DNA from: Physcia stellaris
Lineage: Eukaryota; Ascomycota; Lecanoromycetes; Caliciales; Physciaceae
Assembly: GCA_018902385.1 (NCBI GenBank)
Contig: JABSSW010000068.1
Location: forward strand, 124,001 to 188,000
Direction: 5' to 3'
Length of the DNA: 64,000 nucleotides
The notes beneath the pieces are model-generated. The model saw nothing but the letters and a program-made list of their open reading frames with translations. It searched no databases and was not told where the DNA came from. This document shows positions 9,420-20,239 of the stretch, one piece after another (position 1 is the stretch's first letter; every line of letters starts with the position of its first letter). The translations under genes and the position numbers were made by a program.

Positions 9420-11107
9420 GTCTGTATTCTGTATACCTTCGAACGTAGAAAGAACGCGACAGCGATAAACGCTCTATAAAGCGGGAGCCCCTCTGCTGAT
9501 GAGTAATCGAATCCTGCATTAGGCAGGATATTCCGAGTGCGCGTTTTCTGGCACAATGCAGTCAGCGCCAGATACGGCCATGATGCACGCCCCCGCAGCA
9601 CGCAAAGGCGACGCTAATGTTTAGTACGTTACAGTGATCATGCAGCCCCGCAGTGTACAAAAGTTGGGATGGTGGGACATTGTTATTATTGGAACTTATT
9701 CCTGACCTTCAATGGCAGAGTGCACGCCGTCAGGACGAATTAGCCTTGAGCTTTGCCACCATGACGACAACAACCATCGCGCAATCGACTTCCGTGCACC
9801 ACGCGTGCATTGCAGCCGCAAAGAATACGCTGTTCTTTTTATTTCCCATTCATCCATCAGATCGACATCTCAGGTCCGCGATACGCCCTTATTATCATGA
9901 TGGTGCTTACTTGACCAATTGGTTCAGCGTTGCCTCTTTACAAAATTATCGACAGCTGTTCAGTTTTTATATCTTCTCGACTTGAACAACAAAAATGTTC
10001 TACTACCCATTTTGCCTATACCCTGCAACATGCTCTCGCCTCCCACCCGCTTCTTCGCGGAGCGAGAAAGGGAAGTATCACGAACGACCTGCCGGATTAT
10101 GAGAAAGGCGGAGGTTTAACGGGAAGCTCTTTATGTTCCTGACGGTCTTCATCGTATACATGGGGGTCGGTAGGTATGCAAGGTACAAAGGCAATTGGGT
10201 ACGAACACCCTCCCTTCCAAAACCCCTAAATCACCAAGGAATGTCTGCAGAGGTTCGAGAGAAAAGACCGAGAGAAAAGACTAGGTCTAACATCACCGCT
10301 CCGTTAGGTGGTCAAAATCTTGCGTTGTTCACAAGGCAGTCGCGCCATTCGAGGATTGTCGAGTCCACGTAGATGTCGCCCAGGCACCCCGAGGTCAGAG
10401 CCCATTCTGCTCCCTGCTGTTGAGACTACTTTGACAAATCGAAAATAGGTAGCATATGATTGCCCGAGAGAGAGCCTTGGTGTGTGAGAAGGCTAGGAGG
10501 TACGATGAGGGACCTTGAGAGTCATTTACGAAGCGAGGCGGGTATTTGAATGGCGAATGAGGAATTGAAGTGGTCTGGTGTCTGGTTTCATCGACAAGGG
10601 TGTCGTCGGTGAACGGGTGGAGCTTTATGGCCCAAGAATAGGGTGGCTGTGAGCTGACTGATAGTGATGAAGAGACTCTTTGGGATGATATTAGACAGGC
10701 TCGATATACTTCGTGACATAGATACCGATTTGGAGCTCAGTCCTGCGTCGCGGTCTTTAGGTTTCATCTAGATGCGACGAGAAGCTGGGGAACATACCCC
10801 ACTTGGCTGCTAACTTTCCGTTGGCAGAACCGTGAAAGCGCTTGTATTAGAGATACTCTTTCGGACACGTTCTGAGAGGATAACGGAAAACTCCAAGGTC
10901 TGCCCGGTTTTTATGCGTTTCAAGTGATTTATCACACGTTCCTTACAAATTGGAAATAGAGAAGAGTAGACGGCCAGTATTAGCATGCCAAATAAAGCCC
11001 TTGTAGCGGGATTGATCTGCAAGAGCGAGCCTTAGATTTACTTGCAAAACCGCAAGCTCGAAGAGAACACCTCGCTACTTCGTAGAATACTCTGGGCTTT
11101 GACATTT
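9420..11107. other. Intergenic region of 1.7 kb
   Basis: Several frames of 60-110 codons occur on both strands, but none has a recognisable domain or convincing splice context. No tRNA or repeat seen. Confidence 0.35.
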
Positions 11108-12415
11108 CTACCAGAGTTGCCGGGAGCTCTCTCCCCGTGAGGTATACTGAGAGTCATGAAACCAGGGAGCCTCTAACACGTTATTCCCTCGTTTCTCCCA
11201 CATCTCAAGGCCAATTTCTTCATCAGGATCTGGTACATCGTCTAGCCTTTGCAGATTAGGCCTTTGACTTGAGCTGTTCAACGGCAACGACTGACGGCTA
11301 TTTCGACTCCTCCGTACCAGACGTGATCGCGGTGGCCGGCTTTCGAGGGAGGATCGATGAGATCGAGAGGGCCAGGTCGTCAAACTTTTTCGAATTCTGT
11401 GGCGCGTAGAAGTATGGGTGACACTAGAGGTGTGTGGGCTGAAATGAGTACGAGTAGCAGATAAAACTATGGGAGGCGGTATGTACATCTGCGGAGATGA
11501 CAGGAGAGTTGTGTTGCTAGGTCGGTGCTGAGGGTCGTTCTTCATCTCCTTGGTCCTTGACCGGCTTCCATTCCCATCATCGAACGAAGAGTTGTGATAG
11601 CGCTTCTCCCCGAATGTCTCTCGATACACGCCGCGAGCGGCGACGGCCATGAGTTGGTTCAGGGCAATGAATTCTAGCCGCAGCTTGAGGGTGTAGCTAA
11701 ATGTTTGTACCGGGTGACTGACACCTACCCTGTTGAGATACACAAGGACGATGTTTAATATGTCGAACAGCACTGCTAATGCGTTGACATAGATCAAGTC
11801 TAGCATCACTCGACGTTGTCGCACTGTAGGCCGACGCCGGAGCAATGCGAATATACCAACGGCATAGACAATGTTGATAACGACTTCTACCCCGGAGAAA
11901 CCCAGCTGGCAGATTCGCTCGACGACAGCTTGCGCTGGAGACCATCGTTTGCTCATATCTCCTTCTGGGTTGTAAGACGGCCAGGTCGTAGTCCAGTCGG
12001 TAATGATAAGGATTGGGCTGATGATCACAATCATCCAGAACACTAGCACTTGGATACCCTCATGTTGCATCACTAGATGAAGCCGGCTGTAGAGAACTGT
12101 CAGCTGGGCTACAGTATAGACCGCCCAGCCAACGGTCGCGAATAGAGTATATAGCACCCATAATCGCATCGAATGAGGTAAGAGGTACTTTATCAAGGTC
12201 CCGATAGCATCTACGAAGCAGCCAACAGAGCCAATCTGCATCGCCCAGAAATAAATGCCTTTGCCACGCTTGAAGGCATGATAGATCTGGACGTTAATCT
12301 CTACCACTAAGAGGAAGGTCATTGATAGGAACGCTGTTGCGGCTAGTTCTTCGCCGGGAAGCCAATCTGGCTGTTGGGCTTGGTGGATAGAGTAGACAGA
12401 GTAATCGGATGGCAT
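11108..12415 (-). CDS. Seven-TM fungal membrane protein (DUF7703-like)
   Basis: A single-exon protein of 435 residues. The first 265 residues hold about seven hydrophobic helices (for example LAATAFLSMTFLLVVEINVQ, LWVLYTLFATVGWAVYTVA, VLVFWMIVIISPILIITD and DLIYVNALAVLFDILNIVLV). They are separated by short loops with conserved-looking features such as YSRLHLV and LKLRLEFIALNQLM. The C-terminal 160 residues are hydrophilic and Ser/Arg-rich, as in a cytosolic tail. The layout and motifs resemble the fungal integral membrane family annotated DUF7703, which is related in shape to the rhodopsin-like/PTH11-type proteins, but the family name is from memory. It lacks a CFEM domain. The role is unknown; signalling or sensing at the plasma membrane is plausible. 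Confidence 0.7.
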   Translation of the reverse strand: MPSDYSVYSIHQAQQPDWLPGEELAATAFLSMTFLLVVEINVQIYHAFKRGKGIYFWAMQIGSVGCFVDAIGTLIKYLLPHSMRLWVLYTLFATVGWAVYTVAQLTVLYSRLHLVMQHEGIQVLVFWMIVIISPILIITDWTTTWPSYNPEGDMSKRWSPAQAVVERICQLGFSGVEVVINIVYAVGIFALLRRRPTVRQRRVMLDLIYVNALAVLFDILNIVLVYLNRVGVSHPVQTFSYTLKLRLEFIALNQLMAVAARGVYRETFGEKRYHNSSFDDGNGSRSRTKEMKNDPQHRPSNTTLLSSPQMYIPPPIVLSATRTHFSPHTSSVTHTSTRHRIRKSLTTWPSRSHRSSLESRPPRSRLVRRSRNSRQSLPLNSSSQRPNLQRLDDVPDPDEEIGLEMWEKRGNNVLEAPWFHDSQYTSRGESSRQLW

Positions 12416-13857
12416 GGTCGTTGGAAGAATATGAAGGCTCTTGTAAAAAATCTGTTGTTGCTAGAAAATCAGTCGAGGGCAAGTCCCAAGACGTCATACC
12501 GCGCTGAAGTAGACTTTAAGTGCGTGGCGCAGATAGCCTTGCAGAGTGAATGAGCTCGGGAACGTAGATACGACAGCTCAAAGGTTTGAAGAGATGTAGA
12601 ATTGAATACTTTGCTCTGCCTGGGTGTTGTATCTGCATTGCGGCAAATTGAGCCGTTTCCATCCGCCTATCGCGGCAAGCTACCCTTTCGATTGGAGTCT
12701 GCTCCCAGCGCGCGCACGTACTTCAGCCGGCACGAAGCCTCTCTGTCAAGTATCTACTATTTTAGCAAGAAGGTTACCACCGTGGTACTGGTGGGCCTGA
12801 TGATTATGGGCAAAGGATTCTGCCATATGCGCAAGGCCTGCGGAAAGAGTTAGTACCTTGGTAGCGGGTCGCTTGACGACCCGCTGTCGGACATTTGAAC
12901 TCATCTTCAATTGGCCAGAGTACAGGCGATGAGAGACAAAGGTCTAAGAATAGGCGAGTCTCAGTAATGCACTTTTTATGCACTTGTTCATCATGAACGC
13001 TATTGAAGGACTTAGTTTTTTCTTCCTCTGTTGGCATCTTCATCTCCAATGGTTATCAATGAATGCAAAGCCGTTATCCATTAGAGACACGTGAGAGCTA
13101 AAGACTAGTGTATTTCTTTGGAAGAACTGGAAGAGTGTGTATCTTTACCCCCCGGGTGCACTGGTAGCTTTTTTCGCATTACCCTTGAGGCGTTTATTCA
13201 GGTGCATCAGGTGGCTTTTCCATTTCAAATATTGGACTGACTACAGGTCTTGTTCATCCGAGTGACTGATCGCGGAACAAATAGCCCCCGGCTTGTGTGT
13301 TCTTCCAGAAAGATCCTCTCTCCTAAAAGTTCACAATGTCCGGTGACATTGCCCAATTCCAGCGACCGTGGGCCATGACGGTTTGAACCTCGTCCACCAT
13401 AAGGATGACACAGCGTCACACAGTGATGTTTCGCAGAGCTTGAACATATGTTAGCGAACCATGATCGTCACTACCATCAGATTGTATCGTCAATTAATCA
13501 CTCTGGGGCATCACCGGAAGTCACCTTCCTGTTTGATTACCAAAGCAATCGCTGAACGATACGGAGCTCAGACAACCCTCTTATGGATGATAAATGTGAA
13601 TCGAGGATCATCTGTGGGTTGTTTTCACTTCGTAACGCGCTTGGGCCTGATGGTTGCTTGGGTGTGTTTACAGCTCAAGCAAACTATTATTAGCGTCAAC
13701 ACAGCTCATTCGGAACATTAGCGCCCCAAGCGTCAGTCTAGCCTTATTAGGATTTCGCGTGATCTCGTGTTTGCCAAGACAACTGCCGTGTCAAGAAAAA
13801 CGTGCACGTCTTCCTGCTTTGCTCAAGTCACTCCGAAACAAAACCTCCGCTCAATTA
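12416..13857. other. Intergenic region left of the MITE
   Basis: Frames of 60-86 codons only, none recognised. No internal repeat seen until the transposon end at 13858. Confidence 0.35.
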
Positions 13858-13886
13858 CTCAGGGCGGTTTCACGTGAGGTCTCAAA
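13858..13886 (+). repeat. Left terminal inverted repeat of the MITE
   Basis: 29 bases, identical to the reverse complement of 14498-14526. It contains the palindrome CACGTG. Confidence 0.9.
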
Positions 13887-14497
13887 CTAGCGTGCAATGC
13901 GGTTAGTTTCCTCACCAAAATATCGTAAACATCAAATAAATCCCCCCATTTGACCACATTAATTGCAATTGCAACGCAATCACCTTATCTATACGTCTAT
14001 AACTTTCTGATATGTCTTGTAAGACTAAGAAGATTAAACGGGCCATCAATTCGAAACAATGCGATCAATGAAAGGCGCGAAAAATCGACCGACAATATTA
14101 TATGATAACCCAGCAAACTGCTGCAAATGAAGATGATCAATTTGAAAAATTCGATTATATTGATCTCATCGCTCAGAAACATGATGTTGCGAATTTTTAA
14201 TATTAATTCTAGTGTATCGTTTGCCTGAAACCGTCTATGAGTCATGAGAAAGTTGTATAAAATATTGAATTATCTGACCGAAAGGGATGAAGCGGGCTTG
14301 AATATGACGCAAATCTATCGCACTTATATACAGAATCGATTGCGAATTGCTCGCATTCATTAGTCATGACGTAAATCTAGCCGTATAAAAGATAATAGAG
14401 CAACAGATTGTGTGGTGATGGTGCAATCGAATTAATAGGTGATTTTGTTGAAGGTTTCTGATACTTTTGGTGGAGCGGGGCCGCTTATTAGCGCATT

Positions 14498-14526
14498 TTT
14501 GAGACCTCACGTGAAACCGCCCTGAG
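14498..14526 (-). repeat. Right terminal inverted repeat of the MITE
   Basis: 29 bases, ending CCGCCCTGAG and followed by TA. Exact mirror of the left end. Confidence 0.9.
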
Positions 14527-14575
14527 TACATGGTCCATCATCCCTTCACATTGCTACGACTCGCTGCTATCCGAC

Positions 14576-15943
14576 ATGGAGAAGTCCATATCGATTGCCC
14601 TACTGCATACATTGCCTGCTGAATTGGTTTGCAATGTACTGAAATATCTAAGTAAAGGGGATCTGTGCAACTTGCGAACCACCTGCAAATCAATGAGTCG
14701 CTATACAACCCCTCACGCCTTTGAAAAGATTCATGTCTGGTTTGAGGAACAAAGCCTTCAGGGTTTGAAGAACATTGCTAGCGATCCGATCCTCCGCAAG
14801 AATGTCAAAAAATTAGAGATTGGCATGGACTATTTCTACGACATCGACTTTGTAGAGTTCAGCAAATATGTCTACGACGGCAGTGAAACTCTTGATCCAA
14901 GCCCTGTATTAACAATGTCAGAGCGTGCTCAACGAAGAGATGCATGGCGCGTGTATCGAAGGTACTATCGCAAGCAGCAAGCTCTTGAGCAGTCTGGTCG
15001 TGATCTAGCAATGATGACCGAAGCACTGACATCGTTTTCGTCTTTGGTCAGTGTCAAGCTGATGGACTATCAGCCATGGGTTGATGGGTTCAAAGGACCG
15101 CGGCTGCTTAGGACCGAAAAACTATTGCGGAAGCACATGCTCACTGTTCCCGACCACCGCATATGGGTTCCACGAGGTGGCCAGCAAATACGTATACTTT
15201 TGCAAGCGCTAGCAGCAAGCGACAGAAAGATTGAGGAACTGATTTTGTATTTGAACTCTTGTAACACCACTTACACTGGCTGTTGCGGACCGCTTTCCAA
15301 GGCATTTCAATCTATCTCTGTCAAGGCGTTTACAGGTCTAAAAAGGCTTGCTTTGATCTTGGATCCTATTAAACCACAGCTACAGTTGCTCCCAGTGTCG
15401 GAGAAAGATTCACTAGAGTTGTCATTGACGACTATTCTACGGGCGGCCACACAGTTGAAATGTCTATCGGTCGAACTTGCAAAAAACTGTGATCAGCCCT
15501 GGAACAATTATATCCAAATACCATGCATCGGCCAATTAAGGGAATTGTTCGTGACAGAAACACTCTTCCATGAAGCGGATTTTGCGCTCTTCTTGCGCTC
15601 TTCGTGCCAGGGGCTGCAGAAGTTTACTCTAGGAGAAGCAAAGGTGGAAGAAGAGTCTTGGGACTTGATATTCGAGGCTATCAGAAGTCTTCCAAAGCTT
15701 CAGACCATTGAACTTTACTCATTATGGCATGAAATCCCCAGAGGTGGCATGAGATTCAGTGGCATGAGATTCTTGGAAAATATAGACGCACAACCTTTGT
15801 ACGACTATCTCCTTAGAAGAAGGGAGGATAACCCATGGGATAGTATGTGTCAAACCGAGTGTGATCAATATGAAAAAGCACATCCTTCCGAATGTTCCTC
15901 TGATGAGTCGGAAAGTGAAGCATGGGATCAAGATTCTGAGTAG
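14576..15943 (+). CDS. F-box protein
   Basis: A single-exon protein of 455 residues. Residues about 13-55 (LPAELVCNVLKYLSKGDLCN followed by LRTTCKSMSRYTTPHAFEKI) form a typical F-box: the LPxEL start, the LxxLxxxDLxxLRxxCK pattern and the closing aromatic residues. F-box proteins dock substrates on Skp1-Cullin ubiquitin ligases. The remainder is Leu-rich (KCLSVELAK, QLRELFVTE, LPKLQTIELYS) like the irregular leucine-rich repeats of fungal F-box proteins. It ends in an acidic Ser/Glu/Asp tail (SSDESESEAWDQDSE). The start codon is the first in frame and lies just downstream of the MITE, so the promoter must sit in or beyond that element. The substrate is unknown. Confidence 0.85.
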   Translation: MEKSISIALLHTLPAELVCNVLKYLSKGDLCNLRTTCKSMSRYTTPHAFEKIHVWFEEQSLQGLKNIASDPILRKNVKKLEIGMDYFYDIDFVEFSKYVYDGSETLDPSPVLTMSERAQRRDAWRVYRRYYRKQQALEQSGRDLAMMTEALTSFSSLVSVKLMDYQPWVDGFKGPRLLRTEKLLRKHMLTVPDHRIWVPRGGQQIRILLQALAASDRKIEELILYLNSCNTTYTGCCGPLSKAFQSISVKAFTGLKRLALILDPIKPQLQLLPVSEKDSLELSLTTILRAATQLKCLSVELAKNCDQPWNNYIQIPCIGQLRELFVTETLFHEADFALFLRSSCQGLQKFTLGEAKVEEESWDLIFEAIRSLPKLQTIELYSLWHEIPRGGMRFSGMRFLENIDAQPLYDYLLRRREDNPWDSMCQTECDQYEKAHPSECSSDESESEAWDQDSE

Positions 15944-16660
15944 GATCCGAGCTCGAACACCAAAAGGCAAAGTGAGAATCAAAAAACATGTATTCGAGTT
16001 CTTCCAAACTTTCGAATGGCGACGAATGTCTTGATTTAGGGGGTCAGTAAACGCTATGAAGGAGAATTGAGAGCCATGCATATGACACTGGATCATGAAG
16101 GAGGCATTAGGTCGTGGAGGGGATATCAAAACATGGCAGAGGCATTAGTTTTTAGGTCACGGGGGAAGGCGCCATACCGTGAAGGAGATATTAGGCCATA
16201 GAGAACATATCTAACTACAAATGGTTCTCGATCCCTCTCTAATGCCTAGGGATTTGAACCCAAACCAAAATTCTGACACACATCCCAAATCAAAAGTCCA
16301 ATTCAAACTCCAATTCAAAACTCGGCTCAACGGTTATTTTCACCGCTGTACTCGGTATAGAGATCCTTCAGATCGTTGGTACGAGGTACAACTCATATGT
16401 CTTTCAATAGCGTATTTGTGTCGCGATTAATTTTGAGCTGACTTCCATTTGATGACAGGGGCTATTACACGGAGAAATAGGTCAACATCAGCACATAGAA
16501 TGAGATGACAAGCCGATCTTTGACCACAGCCTAGCTGTATTCGAAAAGATATATCTCGGCCCTCGCATATCAGCACATCAGTGGATCCGCTCTAACTCGT
16601 GTCTTCAGGTGTATCCGGCTCATGAAAAGAAAAAGATCCGTTGAGTCCATTTCATGATTA
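15944..16660. other. Intergenic with short imperfect repeats
   Basis: Bases about 16088-16205 contain three degenerate repeats of a motif like GAAGGAGGCATTAGG. Near 16290-16320 the string CAATTCAAA recurs. A reverse B-box-like sequence near 16250 does not belong to a foldable tRNA. No coding sequence. Confidence 0.4.
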
Positions 16661-16668
16661 TCAGATAA
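16660..16668 (+). promoter_or_regulatory. ATCAGATAA, match to the SreA-type GATA site
   Basis: An exact match to ATCWGATAA, the extended GATA motif bound by fungal iron regulators of the SreA/Sre1 type. It overlaps the stop codon of the NRPS-like gene, so it may be chance. It is listed because the neighbouring locus holds a siderophore-type monooxygenase. Confidence 0.15.
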
Positions 16669-19600
16669 ATCCACATTCAGCCAACGATTTATCCCAATTA
16701 TCAGCAGAAGTCACCCATCGCAGCGCATCCACAAACACATCCAAAGCCTGCTCAACCTCGCGCTTTCTGAGCTGTGCATTATCCCATTTCGCATCGATGA
16801 AAATCGTCTCGTCATCTTGAAACCCACAAAACCATTGCAGTCCAATATCACTCCTGAATTCCATCTGCACTTGTTCCACTCTTTTCAGGTTTTTCCCGAC
16901 CCGCGACTTCGTGCCCGGAAGCCAATTGAAGCATTGACGGCGAAAGAGGCTGTCCAATACATCACCGCCGTCGATGTCGCGCGGGATGTGCTCCGACGCT
17001 AACATCGATCGGAGTCTGTAGATGGGAGCATGGGCATATCTGGTCAATTCCTGTTGTTCCTCGTACATTCGGCGTACGAGGTTGGACACTGAATCTCTTT
17101 TGTGCACTGTTATCTTACTCAGGACTAGCTCCACTGTTGGCCCAGGTATGTCCATCGGATGGGTGAAGGGCAACGGTGAGTCGGCGCTGTGGTCCTCTAC
17201 AAAGGGCCAAGAACGACCAGCCTCAAAACCTACAAAGACAGCCTCTTCGGCACCCGTAAAATGAATGTTCATCAGAGCGCAGGCTGCTTTAGTGAAGATA
17301 ACAGATGGTACACCAACGTCAGCTCTGTGCTGGTTGAAGCTAGGAAGATGGATTGTTCGTAGGATGCCGGTTTGTCCGCAAGCATCTTCGCCATCAAGGA
17401 TTGGACGCTCTTCTGGCCTGCCCGGAGTACCGTCAAGGTGTTTCCAGTCGATTTCATGGCCCCGAAACCAACCCGGGGCTCTGTGGGCGGGCCAAAATGC
17501 TTTCTGTGAACGACCTAGATCGCGCAAGCGGCGATAATGGAAATCGCAGGCAGCTTGAGCTGCATGACCGCTCCTGTGCAGGAAGTAAGTGTCTGCAAAG
17601 TCTTTGTAATTACCGCGATCCGAAGGCGGGGAGTGACCAAGGAGAATCGCGTCAAGGTCTTGGAGCCAGAGTGAGATCGACAATGCGTCAAAGGTAGCAT
17701 GCTGCCCGAGGAATGCAAATCCCGACCCCCCGGTAGATTTGACATCTGCGATCAAGAGCTTGAACAAAGGCCCGGGCACTGCCGCAAAATCATACTCCAT
17801 GTTATCTCGCAAGAGTAAGCAAAGGTCTTCGGGTTTTTCCACGTCGAGGTTTTCCGTCACCGTAAGTGCATCCCAGTGGTTGCCTGGCCGAATGACCACG
17901 AATAACTGCAAATTGTCTTTGTACGAGATTATTAAGCTACGAAGTGTCGAGTAATGCACCAAGGACCTCTTTAGAGCCTCTTTGAGTTCAGTGGAGCTGG
18001 CCTTTGGGACACTAAAGGCTTGTCGATGATTGAATGATTGCGGCCTCAGACGTTGGCCGAGAAACATGTTGATGTCTGGTAGTGGGATTACATCTTCCAC
18101 ATGCTGGTCCCAATTCAGATTCATCTCAGCCAAGATTGGTTTCATAAGATTTCGTGTCTCTGCAGTCACTTCGGGATCACCACAAGTATGTGCCATATCC
18201 TCTGTTTCTGGAGGCCCGTCACGGTTCATTACAGGAGATGACTGATCCTGCGGGCTGGCGGTATTTTGACTGAGGAGCTGGGCTTGTCCTCGTATGGTGG
18301 CTTTGTTGTCAAAATCCTCAAGGCCTAAACTGATGCCAAGTTCTCTTTTAATCAAAGCTGTGAATTGGAGTATCATGATACTGTCAGCAAAGGTATGTAT
18401 AGATTCATCTAGCGGCAGGGAATCTTCAGCGTAACCGGTAATTTGTGACCATGCCCGAATACTGATATCGAGGTACGACCCATCCGCGATAGATTTCGCT
18501 GTGCTTTGCTGCTCAGCGAGAAAGCTGGTTACGCGCTCTTGAAGCTCAACTTTCCTGATTTTGCCAGAAGTGGTCGTTGGGAACCTCTCTAGTCCGAGAT
18601 CACTGGTCATATCCAACACTTTTACAGGGGACAGCGTTGGCCCGAGTTCACTGTGAACAGCTTGTCGTAGGTCGTCATTGGATATACTGCAGGCTTCCGT
18701 CTTCTGAACGATAGCGACCGGCACTTCTCCTGCTACTTCGTCCGGGACAGCGACAACCCGTGCCTTTTGGGCGCGTGTCAATCAAATGCTCTGCGTTATT
18801 GGTATGAGACTCACTGTTACTCCGGCCACCCTTTCGAAGGAGCTTTCTATGCTAAACGGCGAGATATTAACACCTCCTCTGACTATCATATCTTTGTATC
18901 TTCCAAGCACATGTACGACGCCTACAGCATCTATGACTGCTCTATCACCGGTAGCTATCCAGAGTTCTTGGCTTCCTGGCTTCTCGTAGATCATGTCGTC
19001 TTCTACGCCAATGTATCCAGAGATGACTTGGTGACCACCAAGATGGAGTTCTCCTACTTGACCGCGTTTGAGTGGCGTCTTCGATCCAGGTTCGCAAATC
19101 GCCACTTTGGCCCCAGGTATTGGTCGACCTACACTGGAAGAGATCTCCTGGTTCTCAGGTATATCTGCATTATCCCAACCAATGGAAAAAGCGCTTTCGG
19201 TCATTCCGAAGTGTGTCGAAGCGCTCTTTGCCCCGAATTGATTTGGGTCAAGGCAAGCCCGTAGGGTTTCGGACTCAATAGTGGTACCAGCGAGATCGAT
19301 GGAGAGGAGCGATCCAAGCATGCAGCTGTCAAACGAGGAGTGACTTCTGAGCGCATGTATCATACTTGGCACTGCGGCCATGTGTGTGCAGCGATGTCTC
19401 TTGATCGCGTCTAAGGTTGAGAGGGCGTCAAAAGTCCTACTTGGATACATAACACACGCACCAGCAAGCCAGAATGCTAGTGTCACAGTCATACCGAGCG
19501 AATGGTGAGAGGGTAAGTGTTGTGCAGAGCATTTGTCTTCGTTTATGTGCCTCAGGCTGCGGTATGCGAGGGCCGGAAGGCATAGGGTCTTGCTGGTGTG

Positions 19601-20239
19601 TGGGCAAGCTTTGGGAGCAGCAGTAGTGCCACTGGTGAAGAGTATCAGCACGACATCACTGGCATGCTTTGGTGTAGGATCTCGTGTTGGGACTCTTGAC
19701 AGTTTCGAGAATACCACCTGGAAGGATTGCCAGGACAGCGGTAGGCTCTCATTTCCATTCCTGATGGCGACCTTGAGCGGGACATCTCGTAAAAGGGCTG
19801 ATGTTGTTTTCACTAGCGTCGCTGCTAGATGTGCATCGGCAGTCACGATGATACTTGGTTTGACGGTCGTGAGCATATGATCCACCTCTGGTCGGCCAAC
19901 ACTCTGAGGGTCCAACGGTACAAATGTATAGCCAAGTCTTGCGGATGTCCAGAATAGTAGTGCGAACTCTACTTGGTTATGAAGAAAAGTCATAATTGAA
20001 TGCTCTGAAACATCAACGAAGCTTTCTAAGCACGCCGCCAATATTTCAGACTTTTCGAAGAGCTCAATATAGGACAGTTTTCCAGGGATTAGCTGTGCTT
20101 CAGATTGATGAAGCGAAATAACAGCGCTGTTATGGGGATGTTGATGAGCGGCCTGAGACAGAAGGGACCAAAGGCTTACAGCCTCAGCTGGAGGTTCTTC
20201 ACCATGCAGCTCGGCCCTAAGCTCATTATCTGAAGACAT
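16661..20239 (-). CDS. NRPS-like enzyme with A-T-C architecture
   Basis: Two exons (20239-18815 and 18763-16661) joined across a 51-nt intron give 1175 residues. Residues about 20-545 are an adenylation domain: LILFTSGTTAAPK at 198-210, STHFGMTES at 341-349, ATGDR at 429-433, GRYKDMIVRGGVNISP at 446-461 and TTTSGKIRK near 538-545. A carrier domain follows with FADSIMI, whose Ser (about 603) would carry phosphopantetheine. Residues about 690-1150 form a condensation-like domain. Its HHxxxDG motif reads QHATFDA, so the catalytic second His (about 830) and the Asp survive. The A4 region (LPSHHSLGM) resembles acyl/aryl-acid ligases and lacks the FDxS segment with the Asp that grips an alpha-amino group. 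It may therefore activate a carboxylic acid rather than an alpha-amino acid. There is no thioesterase or reductase. It probably works with the monooxygenase 5 kb away. Confidence 0.85.

Larger units (their letters stand above)
13858..14526. mobile_element. MITE with 29-bp perfect TIRs and TA target duplication
   Basis: The left end (13858-13886, starting CTCAGGGCGGTTTCACGTGA) and right end (14498-14526) are exact reverse complements over 29 bases. TA lies immediately outside both ends (13856-13857 and 14527-14528), the target preference of the Tc1/mariner superfamily. The 669-bp element has an AT-rich interior and no frame that looks like a transposase; the longest is 82 codons (13997-14245 -). 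It is therefore a non-autonomous miniature element. Perfect ends suggest insertion that is recent relative to neutral decay. It sits 47 bases upstream of the F-box start codon, within its promoter. Confidence 0.85.

Noticed and set aside
13360-13400. GGTTCAAACC on the minus strand as a tRNA B-box
   Set aside because: Two mismatches in the T-stem and no acceptor pairing.
16235-16265. Reverse B-box (GGTTTGGGTTCAAATCCC on the minus strand)
   Set aside because: Poor T-stem, and no cloverleaf can be formed with the upstream DNA.
18767-19264. A 165-codon plus-strand frame opposite the NRPS-like gene
   Set aside because: It is the complement of a well-supported adenylation domain and has no domain of its own.
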